Below are positions 25,724-37,257 of a DNA stretch of 64,000 nt, in pieces; position 1 is the first letter of the stretch, and each line of letters begins with the position of its first letter. The notes under the pieces are model-generated. The model saw only the letters and a program-made list of their open reading frames with translations. It was not told the origin of the DNA and did not search any database. The position numbers were made by a program, and so were the translations under genes. The stretch is from Sedimentibacter hydroxybenzoicus DSM 7310 (GTDB taxonomy: Bacteria; Bacillota; Clostridia; Tissierellales; Sedimentibacteraceae). Location of the stretch: assembly GCF_013403245.1 (NCBI RefSeq), contig NZ_JACBNQ010000022.1:1-64000 (forward strand). The letters are read 5' to 3'.

Positions 25724-26716
25724 CTATCCCTCCTTTGCCATTTCTCGTGTCAATGTCTTATGTGCCACCAGGAACAGGACCACAATGGATACGACACAAA
25801 TAATGTAATAGACGGGTTCCCCTACAGGCATTTCAAAGCAGGCGTTTTTTATTGCCATGAATAGGTGGTACATGGGATGATAGTTAATCCAGTTCCAAGT
25901 AATGCTCGTCTGCCCCACAAGAAAAACTGGAGTTGTAATGAAGATAGCAAAGACAATATATAATAAGGAGAACTGCTTAAAATCCGGTAACCATACAGCA
26001 CAAAAGAAGCCTACCAATGCCATAATAATGGAAAGTATAACAGTCTGTACTAAGATGGCAGGAAGTACCGAAAAACCTGCCTCCAATCCAAGATTGATAA
26101 CTGTAAGCAAAAATGCAAATACAAGGTCAGCCAGTAAGAACAGTATGAGTTTTGAAAAAATAAACAAGCTCTTGCTTATCGGCATTACTCCATGTATCCG
26201 TATCACGCCCATATACTTTTCTTCGAACAGAGTGGAAGCCAAACCTAAGAAGCCGACAGCAGCCAACTCAAAAAATAGAAACTCACTTGTTATTTCACGC
26301 CGACTTTTCATTTCTTTACTGTTTTGTCCAATCACTTCTGCCGGTGTACTTTGCCCCGGCGACAGAAGGGAGAGAGCATAGGCGGTGCGTGTGTGGTCTG
26401 TGCTGTCCAGTCCCGATGCTGTCATAATTATTTTTGGCGCTGCTCCCGTAGCGTCGATGCCGACAGCGTATCCGTCGGATGTATGCGACTGTAATTCCTC
26501 CATATTGTCTACCCGAATGATTTGACCGGATATATTTTCTATACTTTCTGCCGGGTCTAACAGGTAAACAGGATAAATAGCCTGATCTGTTCTGACATAA
26601 ACCAGATTGATGTATAGGGAATAAAGTATAAGAGACCCGACAATGAGCAGCAAAAATTTACTGGACAACATCATAGTGAAGTCTTTTTTCAGCAGGGAAA
26701 AAAAGCTATATCCCAT
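25724..26716 (-). CDS. ABC-2 type exporter permease, first subunit
   Basis: 330 residues with the same architecture as the following gene: N-terminal segment (about 15-35), an extracytoplasmic domain (about 40-145) and about five membrane segments in the C-terminal half, then a basic end. Its ATG abuts the ATPase stop codon. Two different permeases suggest a heterodimeric exporter. Confidence 0.8.
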   Translation of the reverse strand: MGYSFFSLLKKDFTMMLSSKFLLLIVGSLILYSLYINLVYVRTDQAIYPVYLLDPAESIENISGQIIRVDNMEELQSHTSDGYAVGIDATGAAPKIIMTASGLDSTDHTRTAYALSLLSPGQSTPAEVIGQNSKEMKSRREITSEFLFFELAAVGFLGLASTLFEEKYMGVIRIHGVMPISKSLFIFSKLILFLLADLVFAFLLTVINLGLEAGFSVLPAILVQTVILSIIMALVGFFCAVWLPDFKQFSLLYIVFAIFITTPVFLVGQTSITWNWINYHPMYHLFMAIKNACFEMPVGEPVYYIICVVSIVVLFLVAHKTLTREMAKEG

Positions 26717-27565
26717 TTATAACAACCCCCTCCCTGTATACTGAATAAACACATCCTCCAAAGATGGTTCCTGAGAATGGATGCTTATAATTTCATCATG
26801 AGGTAAAGAGATACCCTGTTTCAATTCAGACGCTTCAATCATCTTGTTTTCCCGCTTGCCGTTCAGCATATAATCAATCACAATCTTTTGATTGCTGTTT
26901 TGCATCTTTAGATTTTTAGGTGTATCAATTACAGCAATATTACCGTTTACGATAAAAGCCACCCGGTCACAAAGCAGGTCTGCGTCCAGCATATTGTGGG
27001 TTGTGAGAAAAACTGTAGTACCTTTTTTCCGCTCTTCTTCTATAATGTTACGGAATAACACCGCCCCGGCGGGGTCAAGTCCGCTGGTTGGTTCGTCTAA
27101 AAACAGCAGCTTCGGGCTTGTCATAAGTGCCCGCGCCATGCTCACCCGTTGACGCATACCTTTGGAGTAAGAAGATACCGGTTTTTTGATATAATCCTTT
27201 TTAAACGCCAACCGGTCTAATAATACCTCGATATCTTGTCGTTGTTCTTTTGGGTAGAAGGACGCAAAATAGTTGAGATTATCCAGTCCACTCAAATTAG
27301 CATACAGGTAAGGATACTCGAAAAGAACACCGATATTTTTGAAAAATTCCTTATTATAGGAGTTGGTAATATTTTTTCCGAATAATGAAACATGGCCGTT
27401 ATGCCCTTTCAAAATCCCCGTAAGAATTTTTTGTGTTGTAGATTTACCTGAACCATTTGGTCCAAGGAAACCAAAGATTTCCCCCTTTCCAACCGTAAAA
27501 TCGATACCGTGTAATGCCTGCTTGTCTTTGCCATAGGAAAATATAAGGTCTTTTACTTCAATCAT
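26717..27565 (-). CDS. ABC transporter ATP-binding protein
   Basis: 282 residues. Walker A GPNGSGKST, Q-loop region EYPYLYANLSG, signature YSKGMRQRVSMARAL, Walker B LLFLDEPTSGLDPAG and H-loop TTHNM. It resembles BcrA/CcmA-type ATPases of antimicrobial-peptide exporters. The start overlaps the stop of the 50-residue membrane protein (ATGA). Its higher GC and dense upstream regulation suggest horizontal transfer. Confidence 0.92.
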   Translation of the reverse strand: MIEVKDLIFSYGKDKQALHGIDFTVGKGEIFGFLGPNGSGKSTTQKILTGILKGHNGHVSLFGKNITNSYNKEFFKNIGVLFEYPYLYANLSGLDNLNYFASFYPKEQRQDIEVLLDRLAFKKDYIKKPVSSYSKGMRQRVSMARALMTSPKLLFLDEPTSGLDPAGAVLFRNIIEEERKKGTTVFLTTHNMLDADLLCDRVAFIVNGNIAVIDTPKNLKMQNSNQKIVIDYMLNGKRENKMIEASELKQGISLPHDEIISIHSQEPSLEDVFIQYTGRGLL

Positions 27566-27714
27566 TCTTCTTCACCCCATTTGTCCCTCTGGGTGCTTTG
27601 TTTTTCTTTCTGTCGCTGACTCCACCACTTCATAAACTTCACTTTAAAGGGAAGAGATATTGCCAGCAAAACGATTAAAATCACCCACCAATACCACGAA
27701 AGTCCTAAAAACAT
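27562..27714 (-). CDS. Small membrane protein, first gene of the ABC operon
   Basis: 50 residues: MFLGLSWYWWVILIVLLAIS, then a basic, Trp-rich cytoplasmic tail ending in WGEEE. GGAGGTGTG ribosome site and an ATGA overlap with the ATPase start support translation. Possibly an accessory or regulatory subunit of the exporter. Short proteins of this kind precede similar ABC modules in other Firmicutes as far as I recall. Confidence 0.7.
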   Translation of the reverse strand: MFLGLSWYWWVILIVLLAISLPFKVKFMKWWSQRQKEKQSTQRDKWGEEE

Positions 27715-27782
27715 AAGAACACACCTCCATCCTGATTTAACAATTTATTTTTACACCCTAAAACTACGATTTCGGTATAAAG

Positions 27783-27815
27783 ATGATGTAAAGATAGAGT
27801 GAAAATGAAGTAAAG
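27783..27815 (-). promoter_or_regulatory. Candidate response-regulator operator
   Basis: On the minus strand the direct repeats CTTTACTTCAT and CTTTACATCAT lie exactly 22 bp apart (two helical turns), just upstream of the small-protein/ABC operon and directly behind the terminator of the two-component genes. OmpR-type regulators bind such direct repeats. Confidence 0.55.
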
Positions 27816-27844
27816 AAAAAAACGTGCTGCGCAGCACGTTTTTT
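27816..27844. terminator. Bidirectional-looking terminator
   Basis: AAAAAACGTGCTGC and GCAGCACGTTTTTT form a perfect palindrome. It separates the kinase gene from the ABC operon. Confidence 0.9.
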
Positions 27845-27858
27845 AATAATAGATGGAT

Positions 27859-28866
27859 TTATTCAGTTATAGGAAGCATAAAATAGAACTCGGCTCCATT
27901 CTCCTTGTTATGTATACCATATTCGGATTTGTGCATGGAGAGTATTTGAGCTGATATAGCAAGACCAAGCCCTGAACCATTTCTATTGATTTCACTTTTA
28001 TCTCTATGGAACTTTATCCAGACATCATCTGTCAAATGTGGACCGTCGTTATAGATGGAAAATTGCATAAGGCTTTCTAAAATACTCACCTCAATATGGA
28101 TGTTACCGTTTTTAGAGACAAACTTTTTCGCATTCCCCATAAAGTTATGCAAAACCTGCCGCAGCCGGTTTTGGTCGGCCACCACATATACTGACTCGTC
28201 AGGAAGTGAGTAGCTCAAACGGAATGGTTCTGAGGTAGTATCAACATATTCCCGACCTGCTACTGTTTCCACTAATTCCACAAAATCAAACTTTTCCATT
28301 TTCATCGTAGCAGCCCCGACTTCCAATGAGGATAAATCCAGCAGAGCATTTATCATTCCCGCCATTTTTTCTGTTTCCTCAACAATTACCTGACTGTATA
28401 CTATTTGTTTATCCGGCACAGCATCTTTCAGTCCCTCTGCATAGGCTCTGATAACGCCAAGAGGCGTTTTAAGCTCATGGGATAGTGTATCAGTAAGTTC
28501 TTTTCGCTGTGCTAATGCATGTTGAAGATTTGTCGCTGTTGTATTCAAATTATCCCCAAGGGTTTGCAGTTCATCTTTTGTATTCAATTTGCAAGGCTGA
28601 GAAAAGTCAAGGTCGGCCATGCGCTGTGCGGCTTTACTGATTTCACGGATAGGACTCGATACCATACGGACTAACACCATGTCCCATCCCAAAATCAGCA
28701 TAATCAAAAGGAACACAAAAACAAAGTCGCTTATCCAGCCGGAAAAAGCAGATGATATGATATATGCTAACATACAAGCCCCGATAATGATTTTAGATAA
28801 GAGGAAAATCTTTTTATTGATTGGATAGATAGAAAACCAGTTTAAAAACCTTGATTTTTTATTCAT
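27859..28866 (-). CDS. Sensor histidine kinase of the ABC-linked two-component system
   Basis: 335 residues. Two membrane segments (about 20-38 and 45-65) with almost no outside loop, HAMP (about 68-120), HisKA with LSHELKTPLGVIRAYAEG (His about 130), HATPase with N box VLHNFMGNAKKF and GSGLGLAISAQIL. The intramembrane-sensing layout fits peptide-antibiotic detoxification modules where the ABC transporter is part of sensing. Start overlaps the regulator gene by 8 bp. Confidence 0.9.
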   Translation of the reverse strand: MNKKSRFLNWFSIYPINKKIFLLSKIIIGACMLAYIISSAFSGWISDFVFVFLLIMLILGWDMVLVRMVSSPIREISKAAQRMADLDFSQPCKLNTKDELQTLGDNLNTTATNLQHALAQRKELTDTLSHELKTPLGVIRAYAEGLKDAVPDKQIVYSQVIVEETEKMAGMINALLDLSSLEVGAATMKMEKFDFVELVETVAGREYVDTTSEPFRLSYSLPDESVYVVADQNRLRQVLHNFMGNAKKFVSKNGNIHIEVSILESLMQFSIYNDGPHLTDDVWIKFHRDKSEINRNGSGLGLAISAQILSMHKSEYGIHNKENGAEFYFMLPITE

Positions 28867-29539
28867 ATTCCATCACCTCAAACTTATACCCGGAGCGAAT
28901 TAGTGTAACAATATGGCAACCTTCGTTCCCTAATTTACGCCGCAGATTTTTAACATGAACATCTACGGTTCGGCTTGTACCTTCAAACTCATATCCCCAA
29001 ATACGATTTAGCAGCTGATCTCTTGAAAATACCTGCTTTGGATTTCTCATAAATAAAAACAGCATTTCATATTCTGTATGGGTTAAGCTCACCGGATTTT
29101 CCTCGACGAAAACTTCCCTTGACATAGGGTTGAGAGTAATCTTTCCAGCTTGTAAAGTTGATACAACGCTTTCAGAGTGTCCCGTTCTTTTGAGTAATAC
29201 CCGCACCTTTGCCATCAATACATTCGGGCTAAAGGGCTTCGTAACATAGTCGTCCGCACCCAACTCATATCCTCTTAATTTGTCGACTTCCTCTCGTTTG
29301 GCTGTCAGCATAATAATGGGGAGGTTGCTGATTTCCCGTGCTTGTTTACATACAGAATATCCGTCCATGTTCGGCATCATAATATCCAATATCATTAAAT
29401 CAACAGAGTTGTTTTTTAGTATCGTCAATGCGTCTATTCCATCATCAGCCAAAATGACTTTGTAACCGTCTTTTTTTAAATAATCCGATACAATACCTTG
29501 TATTCGTTTTTCATCTTCTATAATGAGAATGATTGGCAT
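28859..29539 (-). CDS. OmpR-family response regulator
   Basis: 226 residues. Receiver domain with Asp52 in LMILDIMMPNMDG, Thr in IIMLTAK, Lys in VTKPFSP; winged-helix DNA-binding domain (about 130-225, RTVDVHVKNLRRKLG). First gene of the two-gene signalling operon; probably acts on the operator at 27783-27815. Confidence 0.93.
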   Translation of the reverse strand: MPIILIIEDEKRIQGIVSDYLKKDGYKVILADDGIDALTILKNNSVDLMILDIMMPNMDGYSVCKQAREISNLPIIMLTAKREEVDKLRGYELGADDYVTKPFSPNVLMAKVRVLLKRTGHSESVVSTLQAGKITLNPMSREVFVEENPVSLTHTEYEMLFLFMRNPKQVFSRDQLLNRIWGYEFEGTSRTVDVHVKNLRRKLGNEGCHIVTLIRSGYKFEVMEYE

Positions 29540-29576
29540 ATAATCCCTCCCTCAGGCACCCAAATATACACTATGT

Positions 29577-29605
29577 ATTTTATCACATCATTTAGTTTTT
29601 GTCAG
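29577..29605 (-). promoter_or_regulatory. Promoter of the two-component operon
   Basis: Minus-strand CTGACA and TAAAAT with a 17-bp spacer, about 40 bp before the regulator start codon. Confidence 0.5.
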
Positions 29606-29618
29606 GAGAAATATAACA

Positions 29619-29649
29619 TAAAAAAAGAACCCTTCAAGGCAAAAGGATT
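29619..29649 (-). terminator. Terminator of hppA
   Basis: Minus-strand AATCCTTT/AAGGGTT stem followed by a T-run, about 110 bp past the hppA stop codon. The rest of 29540-29757 shows no gene. Confidence 0.6.
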
Positions 29650-29757
29650 TTTTCAGACCCTCTAATCTTGAGTGATTCTTTTATATGTTAATTATTAAAA
29701 TGCTCCACTGCAAGGTTGAACAACACAAAGCAGTCAAACTGTTTTCAGCGAGCTTAA

Positions 29758-31782
29758 TTAGAAAAATTTCAATAACAATCCGCCATATTCAGCCAACAAC
29801 GGTCCAAATACCAATGAAACAACTGTCATAAGTTTTATAAGAATGTTGATTGAAGGTCCCGAAGTATCCTTAAACGGGTCACCTACAGTGTCACCGACAA
29901 CTGCCGCTTTATGAGCGTCACTTCCTTTTCCGCCATGAGCACCGCCTTCGATGTATTTCTTAGCATTATCCCATGCACCACCTGCATTTGACATAAATAT
30001 TGCCATTAATACACCTGTTACCAACGCTCCGGCTTGTAAGCCGCCAAGAGCTTCTGTTCCAAGCAAGAAACCAACCAACACAGGTACTATAACTGCTAAC
30101 AGACCTGGTACAACCATTTCTTTTAAAGCTGCTGCTGTAGAAATGTCAACACAACTTCTGTAGTCAGGTTTTCCTTTACCTTCCATTATGCCGGGTATTT
30201 CTCTGAACTGTCTTCTAACTTCTTCAATCATTGAGAAAGCTGCTTTACCAACTGCACTCATTGTGATAGCAGAGAATAAGAACGGCAGCATACCTCCTAT
30301 GAATACACCTGCAATAACTGTCGGGTTTGTTAAATTTATTGATGTAATGCCAACAGATTGAGTGTAAGAAGCAAACAAAGCAAGTGCGGTTAATGCTGCT
30401 GAGCCTATTGCAAATCCCTTACCTATAGCAGCTGTTGTATTACCAACAGAGTCTAATTTATCGGTAATTTCTCTTACTTCATGTGGTAATTCACACATTT
30501 CGGCAATTCCGCCCGCATTATCTGATATCGGTCCGTAAGCATCAACCGCAACTGTCATACCTGTCGTTGAAAGCATACCTACAGCTGCTAAAGCTATACC
30601 GTACAGACCTTTTATATTGTCTATTCCGTTCGGTGTATAACCCGCTATCATATATGCACCTATTATACCAACTGCCAGAACGATTATAGGATATGCTGTT
30701 GATCTCATACCAACAGACAGACCGCTTATAATTGTTGTAGCAGCGCCTGTTTCTGATTGGTCGGCAATTTCTTTAACATATTTGTAATCACCGGATGTAT
30801 AAATTTCTGTTATTTTAGCTATTACTAAACCGACAACCGAACCGAATACTATCGCCCAGAACGGTAATAAGCTGCCAAGTATTGAGTTGCTTAAGAAGAA
30901 TGCTGCAACCATAACGATTAATGAGCTTGCATATGTACCCATGTTTAAGGCTTTTTGTGGGTTTGAGCCTTCTTTTCCTTTTACGAACATCGTACCTATT
31001 ATAGAAGCCAAGATACCCACTGCACAAATTAATAATGCAAATGATACTCCTTTTCCTCCGTCAAACGCGATAATTCCCAACGTAATAGAAGAAATTATTG
31101 ATCCGACATATGATTCAAATAAATCTGCTCCCATACCGGCAACGTCTCCAACGTTGTCTCCAACGTTATCGGCTATAACTGCAGGGTTTCTTGGGTCATC
31201 CTCAGGAATCCCTGATTCTACCTTACCAACAAGGTCAGCTCCAACGTCAGCAGCTTTAGTATAAATACCGCCTCCTACACGTGCGAATAACGCAACTGAA
31301 GAAGCTCCTAAGCTGAATCCTGTTATTACACTGGCTTCTCCAAATATTAACCAAAATGTACCTGTTCCCAGCAGACCAAGACCAACAACTGTCATACCCA
31401 TTACCGAGCCGCCTGAAAAAGCAATATCCAATGCCTTGTTCATGCCTGATTGATATGCAGCATTTGTTGTTCTTACGTTTGCCTTTGTTGCAACTGTCAT
31501 ACCAAAGTATCCCGCAAGTATAGAACAAGCAGCACCTGCAGCAAAAGCTAATGCAGTTGGCCAGCTGATTGCAAATCCTAAAACAATAAACATTATAATT
31601 GCGAAAATCCCAACTGATTTATATTGTCTTGCAAGGAATGCCATAGCACCTTCATGAATGTAAGAAGCTATTTCCTTCATTCTGTCATTGCCCGGGTCTG
31701 CCTTGTTTATTACTGATGCCTTGTAAAATGCAAACAGCAACGCTAATACTCCCACTATGGGAGCAATCAATAAAATATCCAT
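29758..31782 (-). CDS. hppA: Membrane-bound ion-pumping pyrophosphatase
   Basis: 674 residues, about 16 membrane segments. Pyrophosphate-binding motifs [31 protein letters not shown] and [15 protein letters not shown] are complete. The position that separates K+-dependent from K+-independent enzymes reads Ala in [10 protein letters not shown], which marks the K+-dependent group; this group includes Na+ pumps, so H+ or Na+ transport stays open. It uses PPi from biosynthesis and amino-acid activation to energise the membrane, common in fermenters. GGAGG site; own promoter. Confidence 0.95.
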   Translation of the reverse strand: MDILLIAPIVGVLALLFAFYKASVINKADPGNDRMKEIASYIHEGAMAFLARQYKSVGIFAIIMFIVLGFAISWPTALAFAAGAACSILAGYFGMTVATKANVRTTNAAYQSGMNKALDIAFSGGSVMGMTVVGLGLLGTGTFWLIFGEASVITGFSLGASSVALFARVGGGIYTKAADVGADLVGKVESGIPEDDPRNPAVIADNVGDNVGDVAGMGADLFESYVGSIISSITLGIIAFDGGKGVSFALLICAVGILASIIGTMFVKGKEGSNPQKALNMGTYASSLIVMVAAFFLSNSILGSLLPFWAIVFGSVVGLVIAKITEIYTSGDYKYVKEIADQSETGAATTIISGLSVGMRSTAYPIIVLAVGIIGAYMIAGYTPNGIDNIKGLYGIALAAVGMLSTTGMTVAVDAYGPISDNAGGIAEMCELPHEVREITDKLDSVGNTTAAIGKGFAIGSAALTALALFASYTQSVGITSINLTNPTVIAGVFIGGMLPFLFSAITMSAVGKAAFSMIEEVRRQFREIPGIMEGKGKPDYRSCVDISTAAALKEMVVPGLLAVIVPVLVGFLLGTEALGGLQAGALVTGVLMAIFMSNAGGAWDNAKKYIEGGAHGGKGSDAHKAAVVGDTVGDPFKDTSGPSINILIKLMTVVSLVFGPLLAEYGGLLLKFF

Positions 31783-31866
31783 TTAATACTTTCCTCCGTT
31801 GTTAATTAATGTTAAGTGCTCGAATAATTGAGCTTTTTACATGAAAAAATAATTCTAAATTCATAA

Positions 31867-31895
31867 AGAATATAGAATAATATTAATATTACCAA
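31867..31895 (-). promoter_or_regulatory. Candidate promoter of hppA
   Basis: Minus-strand TTGGTA and TATTCT with 17-bp spacing, 85 bp before the start codon. The 127-bp gap to secG otherwise shows nothing. Confidence 0.35.
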
Positions 31896-31909
31896 TTAAT
31901 TACAAAATA

Positions 31910-32143
31910 TTACTGAATAGCCACCAAGACTAATGAAGCAATCAAGAAAAATATCGCTGAAGCTGCTGTAGCTTTTTCTAGTTTACCTTCATAACTTCTA
32001 CCTTTGTTTTTTCCCCAAATTGACTCGGCTCCACCTGCTATATCACCTGACATACCGGCTGACTTACCTGATTGAAGCAAAATACTTGCTATTAGAAATA
32101 AACTTGCAATTATTAATAAAATTCTCATTACAGTTTCCATCAT
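31910..32143 (-). CDS. secG: Protein translocase subunit SecG
   Basis: 77 residues with two membrane segments (about 7-25 and 57-76) and the SecG loop LLQSGKSAGMSGDIAGGAES. Part of SecYEG. AGGAGG site. It lies at the end of the glycolytic cluster after eno, the order common in Firmicutes, but the usual next gene rnr is displaced about 11 kb by hppA, the ABC module and the cell-wall genes. Confidence 0.92.
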   Translation of the reverse strand: MMETVMRILLIIASLFLIASILLQSGKSAGMSGDIAGGAESIWGKNKGRSYEGKLEKATAASAIFFLIASLVLVAIQ

Positions 32144-32228
32144 TCCACCTCCTGCTAACCGTCTTTTCTGAATAACATTAGAATTATAACACTAAAAGAC
32201 AACATAAGCAATAAAAATATAAATATTT

Positions 32229-33736
<1,508 letters not shown>

Positions 33737-35266
33737 TTATTTAATTATTAAACTGTTTCCCGTCATCTCGACCGGTTTTTCAATTCCCATAAGTTCAAGC
33801 ATCGTAGGGGCTATATCTGCTAATATACCTTCCTTTAACTTAAAATTTCTGGGATTATGTACAACTATCAAAGGTACCTTGTTGGTTGAATGTGCCGTCA
33901 CCTTCGTTAGTGTCATCTTATCCAGCATTTCTTCGCAATTTCCGTGATCTGCCGTTATTATTGCTGTTCCTTCTGCTCTGATAATAAAATTAACAATTTC
34001 CCCAAGACATTTATCTACTGCTTCAACAGCTTTGATAGCCGCTTCTATATCACCGGTATGACCTACCATATCAGGATTTGCAAAGTTTATAATCATAACC
34101 TGGTACATATCATTTTCTAATTGCTCCATAATCATATCTTTTAATTCAAAGGCACTCATTTCCGGCTTCAAATCATATGTGGGCACGTCAGGCGACGGGA
34201 TTAACTTTCTTACCTCATGCCTGAATGGCTCTTCAATTTCACCGTTGAAAAAATATGTTACATGAGCATATTTTTCAGTTTCTGCAGCTCTTAGCTGCTT
34301 ATAACCCTTTGAGCTTAAATATTCACCCAGAGTGTTTTTTACAAAGTGAGGCTTAAAGGCAATTTCAACATTTTCTATGGTCTTATCATATAAAGTCATA
34401 GAAACAAATTTAACATTTACCTTTTTTCTGTCAAAATGGTCAAAATCTTCGTCTACAAAGGCTCTTGTAATTTGTCTGGCTCTATCAGGCCTGAAGTTAT
34501 AAAATATCACAGCATCATTATCTTTTACGGTTACCAATTCTCCGTCTTGATTTCTTACCATAACCGGTTTAATAAATTCATCTGTTACGCCGTTTAAATA
34601 CGATGATGTTATTGCCTCAAGAGGATCATCAAATACTTCTCCCTCCCCTTTAACTAATGCATTATATGCCAATTCAACTCTATCCCATTGCTTATTTCTG
34701 TCCATTGCATAATATCTGCCCGTTATTGTTGAAATATGTCCGATACCTATATTTTTGATTTTTCTTTTAAGTTCTTTAATATAATTCGGACTGCTTGTGG
34801 GGCTTACATCACGACCGTCGGTAATGCAATGTATAGCTAAATCATCAATACCTTTTTTCTTTGCCAGTTCCATCAAGCTGTACAAGTGAGAGTTATGACT
34901 GTGAACTCCTCCGTCAGATAAAAGACCAATGAAGTGCAATGTGGATTTATTTCTCAAAACATAGTCAAAAGCTGAATTTAAAGCTTCATTATTATCTATT
35001 TCTCCATCTTCAATTGCTTTGGTTATACGTGTGAAATCCTGATACACTATTCTGCCTGCACCGATATTTAAATGTCCTACCTCCGAATTACCCATTTGTC
35101 CTTTTGGAAGCCCAACATCATAACCGCTTGTAGATAAAACCGTATTAGGATATTTTCTCATCAGTACATCAAAATTAGGTGTCTTAGCCCGGCTTATTGC
35201 ATTTCCCTCGTAATCGTTACCTATTCCCCAGCCATCAAGGATAATAAGTGCTGTAACTTTATTCAT
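33737..35266 (-). CDS. gpmI: 2,3-bisphosphoglycerate-independent phosphoglycerate mutase
   Basis: 509 residues from the ATG at 35266 (AGGT site; the upstream Met codon belongs to the tpiA end). Alkaline-phosphatase-fold enzyme with LDGWGIG, MGNSEVGHLNIGAG (active Ser in NSEVGH), FADPD-like NFANPDMVGHTG and TADHGNCEEM. It interconverts 3- and 2-phosphoglycerate with Mn. Middle of the glycolytic operon. Confidence 0.97.
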   Translation of the reverse strand: MNKVTALIILDGWGIGNDYEGNAISRAKTPNFDVLMRKYPNTVLSTSGYDVGLPKGQMGNSEVGHLNIGAGRIVYQDFTRITKAIEDGEIDNNEALNSAFDYVLRNKSTLHFIGLLSDGGVHSHNSHLYSLMELAKKKGIDDLAIHCITDGRDVSPTSSPNYIKELKRKIKNIGIGHISTITGRYYAMDRNKQWDRVELAYNALVKGEGEVFDDPLEAITSSYLNGVTDEFIKPVMVRNQDGELVTVKDNDAVIFYNFRPDRARQITRAFVDEDFDHFDRKKVNVKFVSMTLYDKTIENVEIAFKPHFVKNTLGEYLSSKGYKQLRAAETEKYAHVTYFFNGEIEEPFRHEVRKLIPSPDVPTYDLKPEMSAFELKDMIMEQLENDMYQVMIINFANPDMVGHTGDIEAAIKAVEAVDKCLGEIVNFIIRAEGTAIITADHGNCEEMLDKMTLTKVTAHSTNKVPLIVVHNPRNFKLKEGILADIAPTMLELMGIEKPVEMTGNSLIIK

Positions 35267-35279
35267 ATTGTGACCTGCC

Positions 35280-36038
35280 TTACTTTGCATAATTAATAAT
35301 TTTATAAAATTCTTCAGCTTTTAAGCTTGCACCGCCTATCAGTGCTCCGTCTATATCCGATTGTGTAAGTATTTCTCCGGCATTGTCCGCCTTTACGCTT
35401 CCGCCATATTGTATGATTACCTTATCCGAAATATCTGTTCCATAAATTTCTGACACACAGTTTCTGATAAAGGATGCCATTTCATTTGCTTGTTGGCTGC
35501 TTGCAGTCCTGCCTGTTCCTATAGCCCATATAGGTTCATAAGCAATCACGGTTTTGACTGCTTCAGAAGCATGAACATTTTCAAAGTCTTTAACAATCTG
35601 ATTCTTCACGGTTTCTTTTTCAATTCCGCTTTCTCTTTGCTCCAATGTTTCCCCTACACATACTATGGGAATTATACCATGTATATGTGCAGCTTTCAAT
35701 TTCTTATTTACAGTTTCATCCACTTCATTGAAATATTGTCTTCTTTCGGAATGCCCGATTATGACATAATCAATTCCGATGCTTTTAAGCATTGTTGGTG
35801 ATATTTCGCCTGTAAAGGCTCCATAATCTTCAAAATGCATGTTTTGGGCTCCAATCTTTATATTGTATCCTTCTAAACTTTGTTTAACGGGATATAAATT
35901 AATAAAGGCTGGACATATTAAAACATCGACATCCTTGTCAAATTTATCAGATAAAGATTTAAATTTTTCAACTAATTTTAAGCTGTCATCTAAATCATTA
36001 TTCATTTTCCAATTGCCGGCTATTAACTTCCTTCTCAT
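35280..36038 (-). CDS. tpiA: Triosephosphate isomerase
   Basis: 252 residues. GNWKMN (Asn/Lys substrate residues), catalytic His in VIIGHSERR, Glu in VIAYEPIWAIGTG, and the phosphate loop GGSVKADN. Interconverts DHAP and GAP. 9 bp after pgk, strong AGGATG site. Confidence 0.98.
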   Translation of the reverse strand: MRRKLIAGNWKMNNDLDDSLKLVEKFKSLSDKFDKDVDVLICPAFINLYPVKQSLEGYNIKIGAQNMHFEDYGAFTGEISPTMLKSIGIDYVIIGHSERRQYFNEVDETVNKKLKAAHIHGIIPIVCVGETLEQRESGIEKETVKNQIVKDFENVHASEAVKTVIAYEPIWAIGTGRTASSQQANEMASFIRNCVSEIYGTDISDKVIIQYGGSVKADNAGEILTQSDIDGALIGGASLKAEEFYKIINYAK

Positions 36039-36047
36039 TACATCCTC

Positions 36048-37241
36048 CTATTTGTCATCAACCGCATCGATTCCCGGAAGAATTTTACCCTCTAAGAATT
36101 CTAATGAAGCACCTCCACCTGTAGATATATGAGTTATTTTATCTCCAAGCCCTATTTTTTCAACAGCAGCAGCACTGTCTCCACCGCCGATTATTGAAAC
36201 TGCATTCGTATTTTCAGCGATGCTTTGTGCAATTGCATTTGTTCCCTTTGCAAAATTATCCATTTCAAATACACCTAAAGGTCCGTTCCAAATAATTGTG
36301 CTTGATTTTTTTATAACTTCTTTGAACAATTCAATAGTTTTATCACCTATATCAAGTCCCATAAAACCCTCGGGCATTTTATCCGCATCTGTTACAAAAA
36401 ACTCCGTATCATTTTTGAATTCTTTTGCAACTACAGTATCAACCGGAAGAATAAGACTAACATTTTTATTTTTTGCTTTTTCAATTAAGCTTTTTGCCAA
36501 GTCTTGTTTTTCTTCTTCCAATAGCGACGTTCCTATTGAATAGCCCATAGCTTTAAGGAATGTATACGTCATTCCTCCGCCTATCAGTATGTTGTCTGCT
36601 ATGTTAAGTAAATTTTCTATAACCGCAATTTTGTCCGATACCTTAGCGCCGCCTAAAATAGCCGTGAGAGGTCTTTTAGGATTTTGAAGAGCATTGCCCA
36701 TAACTTCTATTTCTTTTTCTACCAGGAAACCTACAGCCGATGGTAAATGCTTGCAAATACCCGCATTAGATGCATGGGCTCTGTGTGCTGTACCAAAAGC
36801 ATCATTTACATAAATTTCTCCTAAAGAAGCTAAATCTTTAGCAAAATCTTCACCGTTTTTCTCTTCCTCTTTTCTGTACCTTGTATTTTGAAGAAGCATA
36901 ACATCTCCGGGCATTAAGCTTTGCGCAGATTTTTTTACATTTTCATCAACTACAATATCACAATCGGAAAATATTACTTCTTTGTCTAAAAGTTCACTTA
37001 ATCTTTTGGATACGGGAAGCAGTGAATATTTTGGATTTGCTTCTCCTTTTGGTCTGCCCAAGTGAGACATTAATATCAAGGAAGCTCCGCTATTCAGCAA
37101 ATATGTAATGGTAGGCAATGAGCTTGTAATCCTTGTGTCATCGGTTATATTGTTATTTTCATCAAAAGGTACGTTGAAATCGCATCTGACCAACACTCTC
37201 TTACCCTTAACATTCAAATCCTTCAAAGTTTTCTTGTTCAT
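36048..37241 (-). CDS. pgk: Phosphoglycerate kinase
   Basis: 397 residues from the ATG at 37241 with GGAGGG site; the longer reading extends into repeat [38 protein letters not shown], and the C-terminal [11 protein letters not shown] and [13 protein letters not shown]. Produces ATP from 1,3-bisphosphoglycerate. The whole space to gap is an inverted repeat array, so gap and pgk expression could be uncoupled by RNA structure. Confidence 0.97.
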   Translation of the reverse strand: MNKKTLKDLNVKGKRVLVRCDFNVPFDENNNITDDTRITSSLPTITYLLNSGASLILMSHLGRPKGEANPKYSLLPVSKRLSELLDKEVIFSDCDIVVDENVKKSAQSLMPGDVMLLQNTRYRKEEEKNGEDFAKDLASLGEIYVNDAFGTAHRAHASNAGICKHLPSAVGFLVEKEIEVMGNALQNPKRPLTAILGGAKVSDKIAVIENLLNIADNILIGGGMTYTFLKAMGYSIGTSLLEEEKQDLAKSLIEKAKNKNVSLILPVDTVVAKEFKNDTEFFVTDADKMPEGFMGLDIGDKTIELFKEVIKKSSTIIWNGPLGVFEMDNFAKGTNAIAQSIAENTNAVSIIGGGDSAAAVEKIGLGDKITHISTGGGASLEFLEGKILPGIDAVDDK

Positions 37242-37257
37242 AATAAAACCCTCCGTT

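Noticed and set aside
30887-31264. Plus-strand frame of 125 codons inside hppA
   Set aside because: Antisense shadow of a highly conserved membrane protein gene.
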